The translations under genes were made by a program, and so were the position numbers. Below, in pieces: positions 1-9,536 of a stretch of DNA of 64,000 bases. Source of the stretch: Klebsiella sp. RIT-PI-d (lineage in GTDB: Bacteria > Pseudomonadota > Gammaproteobacteria > Enterobacterales > Enterobacteriaceae); contig NZ_LGIT01000004.1 in assembly GCF_001187865.1 (NCBI RefSeq), positions 310,001 through 374,000 of the forward strand. Reading direction: 5' to 3'. Each line of letters begins with the position of its first letter. Within the stretch, counting starts at the first letter, position 1. The notes beneath the pieces were generated by a model. It saw nothing but the letters and a program-made list of their open reading frames with translations. It was not told the origin of the DNA and searched no databases.

Positions 1-221
1 TAGAAAAACCAGGGAGGGAGTATACCTGTGCAGTGTGGCAAATACAGCCAGCCATCGTGATGTTATGCATTTTCTGCGGCGCATCACGGAAAAATTTGTC
101 GTCCGTAAGGCAATCAAACAGCAATGCAGCCGCTTTCTTTGATCTTCTGCGGCTATTTAATCGATTCAGTTGAAGTAATATTACGCAACTTTTTTTGGCT
201 CATGAGCATGAGGTTGCCACA

Positions 222-1769
222 ATGTCGATGTCTAAAAAACCAATGGTACTGGTCATTCTGGATGGCTATGGTTATCGCGAAGATAAGCAAGATAACGCTA
301 TTTTCGCTGCAAAAACGCCAGTAATGGATGCCCTGTGGGCAAAACAGCCGCATACGCTGATCGATGCTTCCGGGCTGGAAGTCGGTCTGCCGGACGGGCA
401 GATGGGCAACTCCGAAGTGGGCCACGTGAACCTTGGCGCAGGCCGCATTGTTTATCAGGACCTGACTCGTCTGGACGTCGAAATTAAAGAACGTGCGTTC
501 TTTGCAAACCCGGTACTGACTGGCGCAGTAGAAAAAGCGGCAGCCGCAGGTAACGCGGTACACATTATGGGGCTGCTTTCCGCAGGCGGTGTTCACAGTC
601 ATGAAGATCACATTCTGGCAATGGTTGAACTGGCCGCGGAGCGTGGTGCAGAGAAAATTTATCTGCACGCTTTCCTCGATGGTCGCGATACCCCGCCGCG
701 CAGCGCAGAAAGTTCGCTGAAGAAATTCGAAGATAAATTTGCGGCGCTGGGTAAAGGCCGCGTGGCATCCATTATTGGTCGCTACTACGCCATGGACCGC
801 GATAACCGCTGGGATCGCGTTGAACAGGCCTACGATCTGATGACTCAGGCCAAAGGCGATTTTCAGGCGGATACGGCCGTTGCCGGTTTACAGGCAGCCT
901 ACGCACGCGATGAGAATGACGAGTTTGTTAAAGCGACCATTATTCGCGCTGAAGGCCAGCCCGATGCCGCGATGCAAGACGGCGATGCGCTGATTTTCAT
1001 GAACTTCCGCGCCGACCGCGCGCGTGAAATCACTCGCGCCTTTGTTAACGCTGATTTCGACGGTTTCACCCGTAAGAAAACCGTTTCCCTCGGTGATTTC
1101 GTGATGCTGACGGAATATGCAGCTGATATCAGCACCGCCGTTGCTTATCCGCCGTCTTCGCTGGAAAATACCTACGGCGAATGGATGGCGAAACATGATA
1201 AAACTCAGCTGCGCATTTCTGAAACTGAAAAATATGCTCATGTAACGTTTTTCTTTAACGGCGGAGTTGAAGAACCGTTCAACGGCGAAGACCGTATTCT
1301 GATCAACTCGCCGAAAGTGGCAACCTACGATCTGCAACCTGAAATGAGCTCTGGTGAACTGACCGAAAAACTGGTGGGCGCTATCGAAAGCGGCAAGTAT
1401 GACACCATCATCTGTAACTACCCGAACGGCGATATGGTCGGTCATACCGGCGTGATGGAAGCCGCTGTTAAAGCGGTTGAAGCGCTGGATGACTGCGTTG
1501 CACAGGTGACCCGTGCCGTCCAGTCTGTTGGCGGTCAACTGCTGATCACCGCCGACCATGGTAACGCAGAACAGATGCGCGATCCGGCCACCGGTCAGGC
1601 GCATACCGCGCATACCAGCCTGCCGGTTCCACTGATTTATGTCGGCGACAAAAACGTAAAAGCGGTAGAGGGCGGCAAGCTTTCTGACCTCGCGCCAACC
1701 ATGCTGTCGCTTATGGGGATGGAAATCCCGCAACAGATGACTGGTAAGCCGCTGTTCATCGTGGAATAA
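222..1769 (+). CDS. gpmI: 2,3-bisphosphoglycerate-independent phosphoglycerate mutase
   Basis: Cytoplasmic Mn-dependent enzyme interconverting 3- and 2-phosphoglycerate in glycolysis and gluconeogenesis. The 515-residue product matches E. coli GpmI (514 aa) throughout. The alkaline-phosphatase-like metal site starts at DGYG (residues 14-17), the catalytic serine is Ser64 in GNSEVGH, and the C-terminal metal ligands lie in [10 protein letters not shown]. An in-frame upstream ATG at 195 would add nine residues the family lacks, so the ATG at 222 is chosen. It heads a rightward gpmI-envC-yibQ run with spacings of 21 and 3 bases. Identification is very secure. Confidence 0.97.
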   Translation: MSMSKKPMVLVILDGYGYREDKQDNAIFAAKTPVMDALWAKQPHTLIDASGLEVGLPDGQMGNSEVGHVNLGAGRIVYQDLTRLDVEIKERAFFANPVLTGAVEKAAAAGNAVHIMGLLSAGGVHSHEDHILAMVELAAERGAEKIYLHAFLDGRDTPPRSAESSLKKFEDKFAALGKGRVASIIGRYYAMDRDNRWDRVEQAYDLMTQAKGDFQADTAVAGLQAAYARDENDEFVKATIIRAEGQPDAAMQDGDALIFMNFRADRAREITRAFVNADFDGFTRKKTVSLGDFVMLTEYAADISTAVAYPPSSLENTYGEWMAKHDKTQLRISETEKYAHVTFFFNGGVEEPFNGEDRILINSPKVATYDLQPEMSSGELTEKLVGAIESGKYDTIICNYPNGDMVGHTGVMEAAVKAVEALDDCVAQVTRAVQSVGGQLLITADHGNAEQMRDPATGQAHTAHTSLPVPLIYVGDKNVKAVEGGKLSDLAPTMLSLMGMEIPQQMTGKPLFIVE

Positions 1770-1790
1770 TCCCTCCCCATGAGGGGAACG

Positions 1791-3050
1791 GTGATTTTTT
1801 CATATAATCGGATGGTGACGGCAGTCAGATCCGCTTTTTACGCCAGCGCGCTTAGCGCTGGCGTATTGCTGTGCGCCTTTCCCGCCCACGCTGACGATCG
1901 CGATCAGCTAAAAAATATTCAGGCCGATATCGCTGCCAAACAGCGGGCGGTACAAAAACAGCAGCAGCAGCGTGCAGCCTTGCTCAACTTGCTTAAACAG
2001 CAGGAAGAAGCAATTGCCGCCGCCGCCCGTCAGCTGCGTGAAACCGAAACCAGTCTTACCCAGTTAAATAAGCAAATCGCTGACATGAACGCCTCTATTG
2101 CCCGCCTTGAACAGCAGCGTGCGGCTCAGGAGCGTAATCTTGCCGCGCAGCTGGATGCCGCGTTCCGTCAGGGAGAGCACTCCGGGCTGCAATTCGTGTT
2201 GAGCGGTGAGGAAGGGCAACGTGGACAGCGTTTGCAGGCTTATTTTGGTTATCTTAACCAGGCGCGCCAGGAAACTATCGCCCAGCTTAAGCAGACGCGG
2301 GCTGAAGTCGATGCGCAGAAAGCCGAACTGGAAGATAAGCAAAGTCAGCAGCAGACCCTGCTTTATGAGCAGCGTGCTCAGCAGGCGAAGCTTGAGCAGG
2401 CGCGAAACGAGCGTAAAAAGACGCTTTCTGGCCTCGAGTCTTCTATCCAGCAGGGGCAGCAGCAGTTAAGCGAAATGCGCGCTAACGAATCACGCCTGCG
2501 TAACAGTATTGCCCGTGCAGCCGCAGCAGCCAAAGCACGTGCCGAACAGGAAGCGCGTGAAGCGGAAGCCGTCCGCAGCCGTCAGAAAGAAGCCACCAAC
2601 AAAGGCACCACGTATAAACCGACGGAAAACGAACGCTCCCTGATGTCACGTACTGGCGGTCTGGGTTCACCCCGCGGCCAGGCTTACTGGCCGGTACGTG
2701 GTCCCACCCTGCACCGCTATGGCGAACAGCTTCAGGGCGAACTACGCTGGAAAGGGATGGTTATCGGCGCGTCTGAAGGTTCAGAGGTTAAAGCCATCGC
2801 GGATGGTCGCGTGATCCTCGCTGACTGGCTACAGGGCTATGGCCTGGTGGTGGTCGTGGAGCACGGAAAAGGCGATATGAGTCTTTACGGCTATAATCAA
2901 AGCGCGCTGGTTAGCACCGGCACCCAGGTGCGTGCCGGTCAGGCAATCGCGCTGGTGGGCAATAGTGGGGGTCAGGGCAGACCTTCACTCTATTTCGAAA
3001 TTCGCCGCCAGGGTCAGGCGGTCAATCCACTGCCGTGGTTGGGAAGATAA
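1791..3050 (+). CDS. envC: Murein hydrolase activator EnvC
   Basis: Periplasmic activator of the amidases AmiA and AmiB at the division septum, recruited by FtsEX. Visible parts: a signal peptide of about 35 residues ending near AHADD, a long Gln/Glu/Arg-rich coiled coil (about 40-280), and a C-terminal LytM/M23 domain (about 305-419). The LytM domain is degenerate: the zinc ligands are replaced (LRWKGMVIG and SLYFEIR where H-x3-D and HxH would be), as in E. coli EnvC, which activates rather than cuts. The GTG at 1791 is chosen because AGGGGA lies 5-6 bases upstream and the product is then exactly 419 aa like E. coli. The in-frame ATG at 1779 has no ribosome binding site. Confidence 0.95.
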   Translation: MIFSYNRMVTAVRSAFYASALSAGVLLCAFPAHADDRDQLKNIQADIAAKQRAVQKQQQQRAALLNLLKQQEEAIAAAARQLRETETSLTQLNKQIADMNASIARLEQQRAAQERNLAAQLDAAFRQGEHSGLQFVLSGEEGQRGQRLQAYFGYLNQARQETIAQLKQTRAEVDAQKAELEDKQSQQQTLLYEQRAQQAKLEQARNERKKTLSGLESSIQQGQQQLSEMRANESRLRNSIARAAAAAKARAEQEAREAEAVRSRQKEATNKGTTYKPTENERSLMSRTGGLGSPRGQAYWPVRGPTLHRYGEQLQGELRWKGMVIGASEGSEVKAIADGRVILADWLQGYGLVVVVEHGKGDMSLYGYNQSALVSTGTQVRAGQAIALVGNSGGQGRPSLYFEIRRQGQAVNPLPWLGR

Positions 3051-3053
3051 GTT

Positions 3054-3995
3054 TTGCTTCAATTTCGTCGACTTGTTGTTGGTACTGCCGGTGTGTTAGC
3101 CATAATTGCACCGGTTTATGCGGGTAAACTGGCTATTGTCATTGATGATTTCGGTTACCGTCCGCACAATGAAAACCAGGTCCTGGACCTTCCTTCTGCC
3201 ATTAGCGTCGCCGTGTTACCTAATGCGCCGCACGCCCGGGAAATGGCGACCAAAGCGCATAATAGCGGTCATGAAGTGTTAATCCATCTACCCATGGCCC
3301 CGCTGAGTAAGCAGCCGCTGGAAAAAGATACTCTGCGCCCGGATATGAGCAGCGCTGAAATTGAGCGGATCGTGCGTGAAGCGGTAGATGACGTTCCTTA
3401 CGCCGTTGGGCTGAATAATCATATGGGCAGCGCGATGACCTCCAGTCTGTTCGGAATGCAGAAGGTCATGCAGGCGCTGAGCCGCTACAACCTCTACTTT
3501 CTTGACAGCATGACGATTGGTAACAGTCAGGCAATGCGTGCCGCCAGCGGCACCGGCGTAAAAGTGATTAAGCGCCGGGTTTTTCTTGATGATACGCAGA
3601 AAGAGGCAGATATTCGTGTTCAGTTCACGCGCGCGGTTGAACTGGCACGGCGCAATGGCTCAGCCATTGCTATCGGGCATCCCCATCCGACTACCGTTCG
3701 CGTACTGCAACAAATGGTGTATAACCTGCCGCCGGATATCACTCTGGTCCGGCCAAGCGATCTGCTGAATGAGCCGCAAATTGACACTTCAACACCCAAC
3801 AACACCGCGCCAAAAAACAGCGTACCCGGGACGCCGCGTAATCCGTTTCGCGGCGTGAAGCTCTGTAAACCAAAGCAGAAAACGGAGCCGGTTTACGCCA
3901 CACGTTTCTTTAGCGTGATCGGGGAGAGCATCAGCCAGAGCACCCTGGTACAGTATTTTCAGCACCAGTGGCAGGGCTGGAGTCGCCCCCAATAA
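3054..3995 (+). CDS. yibQ: Periplasmic divergent polysaccharide deacetylase family protein YibQ
   Basis: Member of the divergent polysaccharide deacetylase family (NodB-like fold); the substrate is unknown. An N-terminal signal peptide (about 1-23) precedes AGKLAIVIDDFGYR, the family's conserved Asp-Asp motif. HLPMAP (about residue 79), NNHMGS (about 122) and GHPHP (about 200) are the likely metal-binding elements. The 313-residue length is close to E. coli YibQ (319). The gene begins with TTG three bases after the envC stop, so translation is probably coupled and a role near the cell wall is plausible. The stretch around residues 240-265 is low-complexity (Thr/Asn/Pro). Confidence 0.92.
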   Translation: MLQFRRLVVGTAGVLAIIAPVYAGKLAIVIDDFGYRPHNENQVLDLPSAISVAVLPNAPHAREMATKAHNSGHEVLIHLPMAPLSKQPLEKDTLRPDMSSAEIERIVREAVDDVPYAVGLNNHMGSAMTSSLFGMQKVMQALSRYNLYFLDSMTIGNSQAMRAASGTGVKVIKRRVFLDDTQKEADIRVQFTRAVELARRNGSAIAIGHPHPTTVRVLQQMVYNLPPDITLVRPSDLLNEPQIDTSTPNNTAPKNSVPGTPRNPFRGVKLCKPKQKTEPVYATRFFSVIGESISQSTLVQYFQHQWQGWSRPQ

Positions 3996-4003
3996 CCTCG
4001 CGG

Positions 4004-5038
4004 TTAGCGCAGGTTAACCGCCTGCCGGGCAAGACGCCGGATGCATAGCGTCCGGTCACGCCACTTCCACAGCCGTAGTGACCACAGCAGTGCCTGATAG
4101 GCCAGTTTCGGGCTACGCACGTTTGTTACCAGCCGTTTGTACATGCCGGAAGTAAAAATCTCAGCAATCATACGCTGGCGGATCATCGGATCGCGCTCTT
4201 TACGTACGGAGTGGCATACGCGTAATGCTTCATAAACGATTTGCTGATGAAATTCAGGGTAGATAGTGATTTTGTTGGCATAATCGCGATTAAGCTTTTC
4301 CAGTAGGCGCGTGATCTTCATATAGTGCCGCTGGTAAGCCAGATTTTTCTGCCCCTGTCGTTTAAGGCGGCTGACCGACGCATCGTGCAGGAAATATTTA
4401 TACAGCGATTCTTCGGTATAACGTACGCGGCGCGCGTTAAACAAACACTCGGTAGTCCATAAAATATCCTGATGATGCAGGCCCGGGATAAATGACAATC
4501 CACATTGTTCCAGCATCTGGCGGCGATAAACGCCCATCCAGACCACGTGCGTCCAGCGCCGGGAGGCCAGCGCCATCCGCAGCCAGTCCGGACCGCTGAG
4601 AATGTCTGTTGAACGTAATCTGTCTGTCGGGATCGACTGCCAGCAGTCGCCGGTCGCGCTGTCACACCAGTCGGCATTGCACTGTGCTACATCAAGATTA
4701 TCGCGCAGCGCCATAGTCATTAACGTTTCGTACATCGTGGGATAGGTCAAATCGTCAGCATCGACAAAGGCAACATACTCACCCGTCGCGACGTCGATCC
4801 CGCGATTACGAGCGACTGATGCGCCCGCATTTGCCTGCGTGATCAGCTGAACATGCCCGTATTTGTCTGCATAATGCTGCGCGATATCGACAGAACAGTC
4901 TGTTGAGCCATCATTAACAATAATAATTTCCAGAGCGCTCCAGCTCTGAGCCACCAGCGACTCCATACAGGCGGCAAAAGCCTCACCTGCGTTATAAAGA
5001 GGGATAATGACGCTAAGTTTGCCTGAGCTAATCATCAT
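4004..5038 (-). CDS. waaH: LPS core glucuronosyltransferase WaaH (family 2)
   Basis: Glycosyltransferase family 2 (GT-A fold). In E. coli WaaH (formerly YibD) adds glucuronic acid to the third heptose of the LPS inner core when PhoB or PmrA is active. The nucleotide-sugar domain is at the N-terminus (SVIIPLYNAG; NDGST) and the metal-binding motif is FVDADD near residue 92. The 344-residue length equals the E. coli protein and similarity is collinear. It is transcribed leftwards, divergent from a WaaY-like kinase, with a PmrA box in between. The 3' end abuts the convergent yibQ. Confidence 0.93.
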   Translation of the reverse strand: MMISSGKLSVIIPLYNAGEAFAACMESLVAQSWSALEIIIVNDGSTDCSVDIAQHYADKYGHVQLITQANAGASVARNRGIDVATGEYVAFVDADDLTYPTMYETLMTMALRDNLDVAQCNADWCDSATGDCWQSIPTDRLRSTDILSGPDWLRMALASRRWTHVVWMGVYRRQMLEQCGLSFIPGLHHQDILWTTECLFNARRVRYTEESLYKYFLHDASVSRLKRQGQKNLAYQRHYMKITRLLEKLNRDYANKITIYPEFHQQIVYEALRVCHSVRKERDPMIRQRMIAEIFTSGMYKRLVTNVRSPKLAYQALLWSLRLWKWRDRTLCIRRLARQAVNLR

Positions 5039-5089
5039 AGTAATTACCTGCTTAATAATGGATATGCAGCTATGTTTTACGCGCTATTC

Positions 5090-5106
5090 CTTAAGAAAGA
5101 CTTAAG
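5090..5106. promoter_or_regulatory. PmrA (BasR) box between waaH and the waaY-like gene
   Basis: CTTAAG, five bases, CTTAAG: an exact match to the PmrA consensus (two TTAA-type hexamers in tandem with a 5-base spacer). Each hexamer is its own reverse complement, so the box reads identically on both strands and could serve both divergent genes. The waaH start is 52 bases away and the kinase start is 162 bases away. waaH/yibD is an established PmrA target in Salmonella and E. coli. Action on the kinase gene is inference. Confidence 0.75.
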
Positions 5107-5267
5107 AACCAACGCGGTTCGCTTATCTGATTGATTTACAAATCTAAAATAAAAGCAGATTAAGAATAATCACTGAATGTTAAGCTTTGACGACAGCAGG
5201 CGGTTTCGGGTTAAGGTATAATGCGGCAGATAATCATTACGCACGTAATCATCCGACCGGAATTGAT

Positions 5268-5969
5268 ATGCCTATCGTTACCAGTAAAGAAAACGGCTTC
5301 ACGATTTATGAGAAGGACACTGGCGTTCGCTTTGGTGAGGTATTAAAAAAATATCTGGCCGGTGAGTTAACGTCGCTCTCGTTGGGCAGTGGCAATGAAG
5401 ACAGAACAGTCGCCGTGGTGGAATACGAGGGTAAAAAATACATTCTTAAAAACGATCGTGAGAAAGACAAACGCCTTGAGAAACGGCTGCAGAATTATCT
5501 CTTTGGCCCTTTTTTCTCAACGCTTATTTATGCGACCGATCGTGCTATTTCCCGGGGGTATACCGGGACGGCTGACCTCTACTACGTGGCGGAAAAAATG
5601 GTGGGTCGCGAATGTGAAAACGTATACACCATTCACGAATATATCGACGGAACGCCGCTGAGGGTGATTGACGACTCGAATCGCGAAGAGATTAAGAATT
5701 GTATTCTGGGGCTTCATCGGGCGGGCCTGGCGTCTAACGACATTCATGCCGGAAATTTTATTCGTACCCCGGCAGGTGAACTAAAGATTATCGATCTCTC
5801 CTGCCGCGGCAGTATGCGGGTATGCCAGGCAAACGATATTTTAACGCTGCGCAAAAAGTATCATCTTGACGTCAAAGGCCACGGGTCGGTATATCGGATT
5901 ATCCAGCTGAAGGAAGATTTTCGTAAACTGTCACGCAAGTTACGGGGTAAGACTCAATCCCACGCATAA
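5268..5969 (+). CDS. WaaY-like LPS core heptose kinase, outside the waa cluster
   Basis: 233-residue protein of the RfaY/WaaY family, kinases that phosphorylate the second heptose of the LPS inner core. Visible kinase-like features: KYILK (ATP-binding lysine), then LHRAGLASNDIHAGNFI (catalytic-loop Asp, about residues 160-176) and LKIIDLS (metal-binding Asp). The Lys/Arg-rich tail resembles the WaaY tail. The ATG at 5268 is preferred: the open frame reaches 5187, but the family begins near MPIVTSKENG and GGAA lies just upstream. In E. coli waaY sits inside the waaQ operon and waaH abuts tdh directly, so this copy is an addition. No waaY-like gene exists in the waa locus of this window. WaaY function is likely but unproven. 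Confidence 0.75.
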   Translation: MPIVTSKENGFTIYEKDTGVRFGEVLKKYLAGELTSLSLGSGNEDRTVAVVEYEGKKYILKNDREKDKRLEKRLQNYLFGPFFSTLIYATDRAISRGYTGTADLYYVAEKMVGRECENVYTIHEYIDGTPLRVIDDSNREEIKNCILGLHRAGLASNDIHAGNFIRTPAGELKIIDLSCRGSMRVCQANDILTLRKKYHLDVKGHGSVYRIIQLKEDFRKLSRKLRGKTQSHA

Positions 5970-5991
5970 CAGGCGGCCTTATATCATAATA

Positions 5992-6061
5992 AGCCGGGTA
6001 GCCTGCGCTGACCCGGCTGACATACCTGAAGCGTGGCCCCGGAAGCGCAGCGCTACCGGGG
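5992..6061. repeat. Two stem-loops between convergent genes (REP-like or terminators)
   Basis: The first stem is AGCCGGGT/ACCCGGCT (5992-5999 with 6011-6018). The second is CCCCGG/CCGGGG (6037-6042 with 6056-6061). They lie between the convergent waaY-like gene and tdh. Neither has a strong following T-run, so they look more like a REP/BIME pair than simple terminators. Confidence 0.55.
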
Positions 6062-6073
6062 ATGACAGGTGAT

Positions 6074-7099
6074 TTAGTCCCAGCTGAGGATCACTTTACC
6101 GGAGCGCCCGGAGCGCATCTCATCAAAGCCCTGCTGGAATTCATCGATCGGGAAACGGTGAGTAATAATAGGCGACAGATCCAGCCCGGATTGAATTAGC
6201 GCGGCCATCTTGTACCACGTTTCAAACATCTCACGCCCGTAAATCCCCTTAATGAACAAGCCCTTGAAAATGACTTTGTTCCAGTCGATAGACATATCCG
6301 ACGGTGGGATACCCAGCATCGCGATACGCCCGCCGTGGTTCATGCAATCAAGCATGGTCCGGAACGCGGGCGGCGCACCGGACATTTCCAGACCGACGTC
6401 AAAACCTTCGGTCATGCCCAGCTCGCTCATCACATCCGTCAGGTTCTCTTTCGCAACGTTCACTGCGCGGGTTACGCCCATTTTACGCGCCAGATCCAGA
6501 CGGTATTCATTCACATCAGTTATAACAACATGCCGGGCACCAACATGCTTTGCCACCGCAGCAGCCATAATGCCAATGGGGCCCGCGCCGGATACCAGAA
6601 CGTCTTCACCGACCAGATCAAACGACAGCGCCGTATGAACCGCGTTACCAAACGGGTCGAAGATGGCGGCCAGATCGTCAGAAATATTGTCGGGGATTTT
6701 GAACGCGTTGAAAGCCGGCAGTACCAGATATTCAGCGAAACAACCCGGACGATTCACGCCGACCCCGATGGTATTGCGGCATAAATGTGTACGACCGCCA
6801 CGACAGTTACGGCAGTAGCCGCAGGTTATATGACCTTCACCGGAAACGCGGTCGCCAATCTTAAAGCCCTTCACTTCCTGACCAATGCCGACTACTTCAC
6901 CGACATATTCATGTCCCACCACCATCGGGACAGGGATGGTTTTTTGCGACCACTCATCCCAGTTGTAAATATGGACATCTGTACCGCAGATTGCGGTCTT
7001 GCGGATTTTAATTAACAGATCGTTATGCCCGACCTCCGGTTTCGGCACGTCGGTCATCCAGATACCTTCTTCCGCTTTCAGTTTCGATAACGCTTTCAT
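6074..7099 (-). CDS. tdh: L-threonine 3-dehydrogenase
   Basis: Oxidises L-threonine to 2-amino-3-ketobutyrate with NAD+, the first step of threonine-to-glycine catabolism. Zinc-dependent medium-chain dehydrogenase of 341 residues, as in E. coli. Catalytic Cys38 lies in [18 protein letters not shown] follows, and the structural zinc cysteines are in [15 protein letters not shown] (about 93-107). The Rossmann motif is SGAGPIG (about 170). Second gene of a kbl-tdh operon, nine bases after the kbl stop, so the product is handed straight to Kbl. Confidence 0.97.
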   Translation of the reverse strand: MKALSKLKAEEGIWMTDVPKPEVGHNDLLIKIRKTAICGTDVHIYNWDEWSQKTIPVPMVVGHEYVGEVVGIGQEVKGFKIGDRVSGEGHITCGYCRNCRGGRTHLCRNTIGVGVNRPGCFAEYLVLPAFNAFKIPDNISDDLAAIFDPFGNAVHTALSFDLVGEDVLVSGAGPIGIMAAAVAKHVGARHVVITDVNEYRLDLARKMGVTRAVNVAKENLTDVMSELGMTEGFDVGLEMSGAPPAFRTMLDCMNHGGRIAMLGIPPSDMSIDWNKVIFKGLFIKGIYGREMFETWYKMAALIQSGLDLSPIITHRFPIDEFQQGFDEMRSGRSGKVILSWD

Positions 7100-7108
7100 C
7101 TTCGATCC

Positions 7109-8305
7109 TCAGGCAATGACGCCCAGTTGTTTACCGATGCGGGTAAAGGCTGCTACCGCACGTTCTATTTGTTCCGGCGTATGCGCCGCTGACATTTGAG
7201 TACGAATACGAGCCTGCCCTTTAGGGACCACCGGATAGAAGAAGCCGGTCACGTAGATCCCCTCTTTTTGCAGTTCGCGGGCAAAGTTCTGCGCGACCGT
7301 CGCATCCCCTAACATCACTGGAATAATCGCGTGATCGGCTCCGGCGAGCGTAAATCCGGCTGCCGACATCTGCTCCCGGAACAGGCGAGCGTTGGCCCAC
7401 AGGCGATCGCGCAGTTCCGCGCCGGATGCCAGCATCTCCAGCACTTTTATGGATGCTGAAACGATTGCCGGTGCCAGCGAGTTAGAAAATAAGTAAGGGC
7501 GCGACCGCTGGCGCAGCCACTCGACCACTTCTTTACGCGCGGCGGTATAGCCGCCGGATGCGCCGCCAAGCGCCTTGCCCAGGGTACCGGTAATGATGTC
7601 TACCCGGCCCATCACGTCACAATATTCATGTGTCCCGCGACCGTTAGCCCCGACAAACCCAACCGCGTGGGAATCATCGACCATCACCAGCGCATCGTAT
7701 TTGTCTGCTAAATCACACACGCTTTTCAGGTCGGCAATTACGCCATCCATAGAAAACACCCCGTCGGTGGCGATCAGGATATGCCTTGTACCGGCTTCAC
7801 GCGCCTCTTTCAGGCGGGCTTCCAGTTCCTGCATGTCGTTATTGGCATAGCGGAAACGCTTCGCTTTACACAACCGCACACCGTCAATAATAGAAGCGTG
7901 GTTTAATGCGTCGGAAATAATGGCATCTTCGGCGCCCAGCAGCGTTTCAAACAGACCGCCGTTTGCGTCATAGCAAGAGGAGTAAAGAATGGAATCTTCC
8001 ATGCCGAGGAACTCAGCCAGTTTCTTCTCCAGCGTTTTATGGCTATCCTGCGTGCCGCAAATAAAGCGTACGGAGGCCATGCCGAAACCATGTGTATCCA
8101 TTCCCGCTTTAGCGGCCGCGATCAGTTCAGGATGATTCGCCAGGCCAAGGTAGTTATTGGCGCAGAAGTTAATAACGTGGCTACCGTCATCGACGGTGAT
8201 ATCTGCCTGCTGTGCGGAGGTGATGATCCTTTCTTCTTTAAATAACCCTTCCGCCCGCGCCGTTTCCAGATCGCCACTTAACTGCTTATAGAAATCCCCA
8301 CGCAT
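7109..8305 (-). CDS. kbl: 2-amino-3-ketobutyrate CoA ligase (glycine C-acetyltransferase)
   Basis: PLP enzyme of the alpha-oxoamine synthase family that cleaves 2-amino-3-ketobutyrate with CoA into glycine and acetyl-CoA. The 398-residue product matches E. coli Kbl over its length. The PLP-binding lysine is in [10 protein letters not shown] (about residue 244) and the cofactor-contact motif DDSHAVGF is near 210. The ATG at 8305 gives the usual N-terminus MRGDFYK; an in-frame ATG two codons upstream has no family support. First gene of the kbl-tdh operon, divergent from hldD. Confidence 0.97.
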   Translation of the reverse strand: MRGDFYKQLSGDLETARAEGLFKEERIITSAQQADITVDDGSHVINFCANNYLGLANHPELIAAAKAGMDTHGFGMASVRFICGTQDSHKTLEKKLAEFLGMEDSILYSSCYDANGGLFETLLGAEDAIISDALNHASIIDGVRLCKAKRFRYANNDMQELEARLKEAREAGTRHILIATDGVFSMDGVIADLKSVCDLADKYDALVMVDDSHAVGFVGANGRGTHEYCDVMGRVDIITGTLGKALGGASGGYTAARKEVVEWLRQRSRPYLFSNSLAPAIVSASIKVLEMLASGAELRDRLWANARLFREQMSAAGFTLAGADHAIIPVMLGDATVAQNFARELQKEGIYVTGFFYPVVPKGQARIRTQMSAAHTPEQIERAVAAFTRIGKQLGVIA

Positions 8306-8517
8306 AACCACTCTCCAGATTTGATAAAGTTCAGTACATATTACTCAAAGCTATACGTTGATACGAGATGACACATCATCAGATACCATTTTTGCAGCAT
8401 AAATCACGTCCGGCCAGACGACCATCGGTGAAAGCTGAACCCGGGACGTTGTGATGGTATGATAAAAGCATTCGTATCTGAGACGGTCTCAGTACCTCCT
8501 ATTTCAAAGGGTAACGT

Positions 8518-9453
8518 ATGATCATTGTGACTGGCGGCGCGGGTTTTATCGGAAGTAACATCGTTAAGACCCTGAATGATAAAGGTATTACCGACATCCT
8601 GGTGGTTGACAACCTGAAAGATGGCACCAAATTTGCCAACCTGGTCGACCTCAACATTGCGGATTATATGGATAAAGAAGATTTCCTTATCCAGATCATG
8701 GCGGGGGAAGAGTTCGGCGATATCGACGCTATTTTTCACGAAGGCGCATGTTCATCCACCACGGAGTGGGATGGCAAGTATATGATGGATAACAACTATC
8801 AATACTCCAAAGAAGTTCTGCATTACTGCCTGGAACATGAAATCCCTTTCCTGTACGCCTCTTCAGCAGCAACCTATGGCGGACGTACCACTGACTTTAT
8901 TGAATCTCGTGAATATGAAAAGCCGCTCAACGTGTATGGCTACTCTAAATTCCTGTTCGACGAATACGTACGTCAGATCCTGCCGGAAGCGAACTCACAA
9001 ATCGTTGGCTTCCGCTATTTCAACGTTTACGGGCCGCGTGAAGGACATAAAGGCAGCATGGCGAGCGTTGCTTTCCATCTGAATACCCAGCTGAACAACG
9101 GCGAAAGCCCGAAACTGTTCGAAGGTAGCGATGGCTTTAAGCGCGACTTCGTCTACGTTGGCGACGTTGCTGCCGTCAACCTGTGGTTCCTGGAAAATGG
9201 CGTATCCGGCATTTTTAACCTCGGCACCGGACGGGCAGAATCTTTCCAGGCGGTGGCAGATGCGACGCTGGCCTTCCATAAAGAAGGCAGCCTTGAGTAC
9301 ATTCCGTTCCCGGAAAAACTGAAAGGTCGCTATCAGGCGTTTACCCAGGCAGACCTCACCAACCTGCGCGCGGCAGGTTACGATAAACCGTTCAAAACCG
9401 TGGCCGAAGGCGTAACAGAATACATGGCCTGGCTGAACCGCAGCGACAGCTAA
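8518..9453 (+). CDS. hldD: ADP-L-glycero-D-manno-heptose 6-epimerase
   Basis: Converts ADP-D-glycero- to ADP-L-glycero-D-manno-heptose, the donor for the LPS inner core. Short-chain dehydrogenase-like fold: NADP-binding GGAGFIGSN at residues 6-14 and catalytic YGYSK around 140-144. 311 residues against 310 in E. coli. First gene of the rightward hldD-waaF-waaC-waaL operon. The ribosome binding site region is AAAGGGTAACG just upstream. In E. coli this operon also responds to heat shock, but I did not identify a convincing sigma-32 promoter here. Confidence 0.97.
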   Translation: MIIVTGGAGFIGSNIVKTLNDKGITDILVVDNLKDGTKFANLVDLNIADYMDKEDFLIQIMAGEEFGDIDAIFHEGACSSTTEWDGKYMMDNNYQYSKEVLHYCLEHEIPFLYASSAATYGGRTTDFIESREYEKPLNVYGYSKFLFDEYVRQILPEANSQIVGFRYFNVYGPREGHKGSMASVAFHLNTQLNNGESPKLFEGSDGFKRDFVYVGDVAAVNLWFLENGVSGIFNLGTGRAESFQAVADATLAFHKEGSLEYIPFPEKLKGRYQAFTQADLTNLRAAGYDKPFKTVAEGVTEYMAWLNRSDS

Positions 9454-9536
9454 GTCAAACGCCGGGATCTGGCAGAAATACGTAACCGGAGCTGGCGCAG
9501 GCAGCCAACGCAAAGACAGCTTGAAGGATGAAGGGA

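Noticed and set aside
1..221. Possible coding sequence before gpmI (66-codon frame at 124-324)
   Set aside because: Overlaps gpmI out of frame and lacks a ribosome binding site; this is most likely just the gpmI promoter region and the flank of a divergent gene outside the window.
888..1733. 281-codon open frame antisense to gpmI
   Set aside because: Complete overlap with a securely identified gene; Cys/His/Phe-rich shadow translation.
8306..8517. Heat-shock (sigma-32) promoter for hldD
   Set aside because: Expected from E. coli, but I could not place a CTTGAA/CCCCAT-type pair with proper spacing in this spacer.
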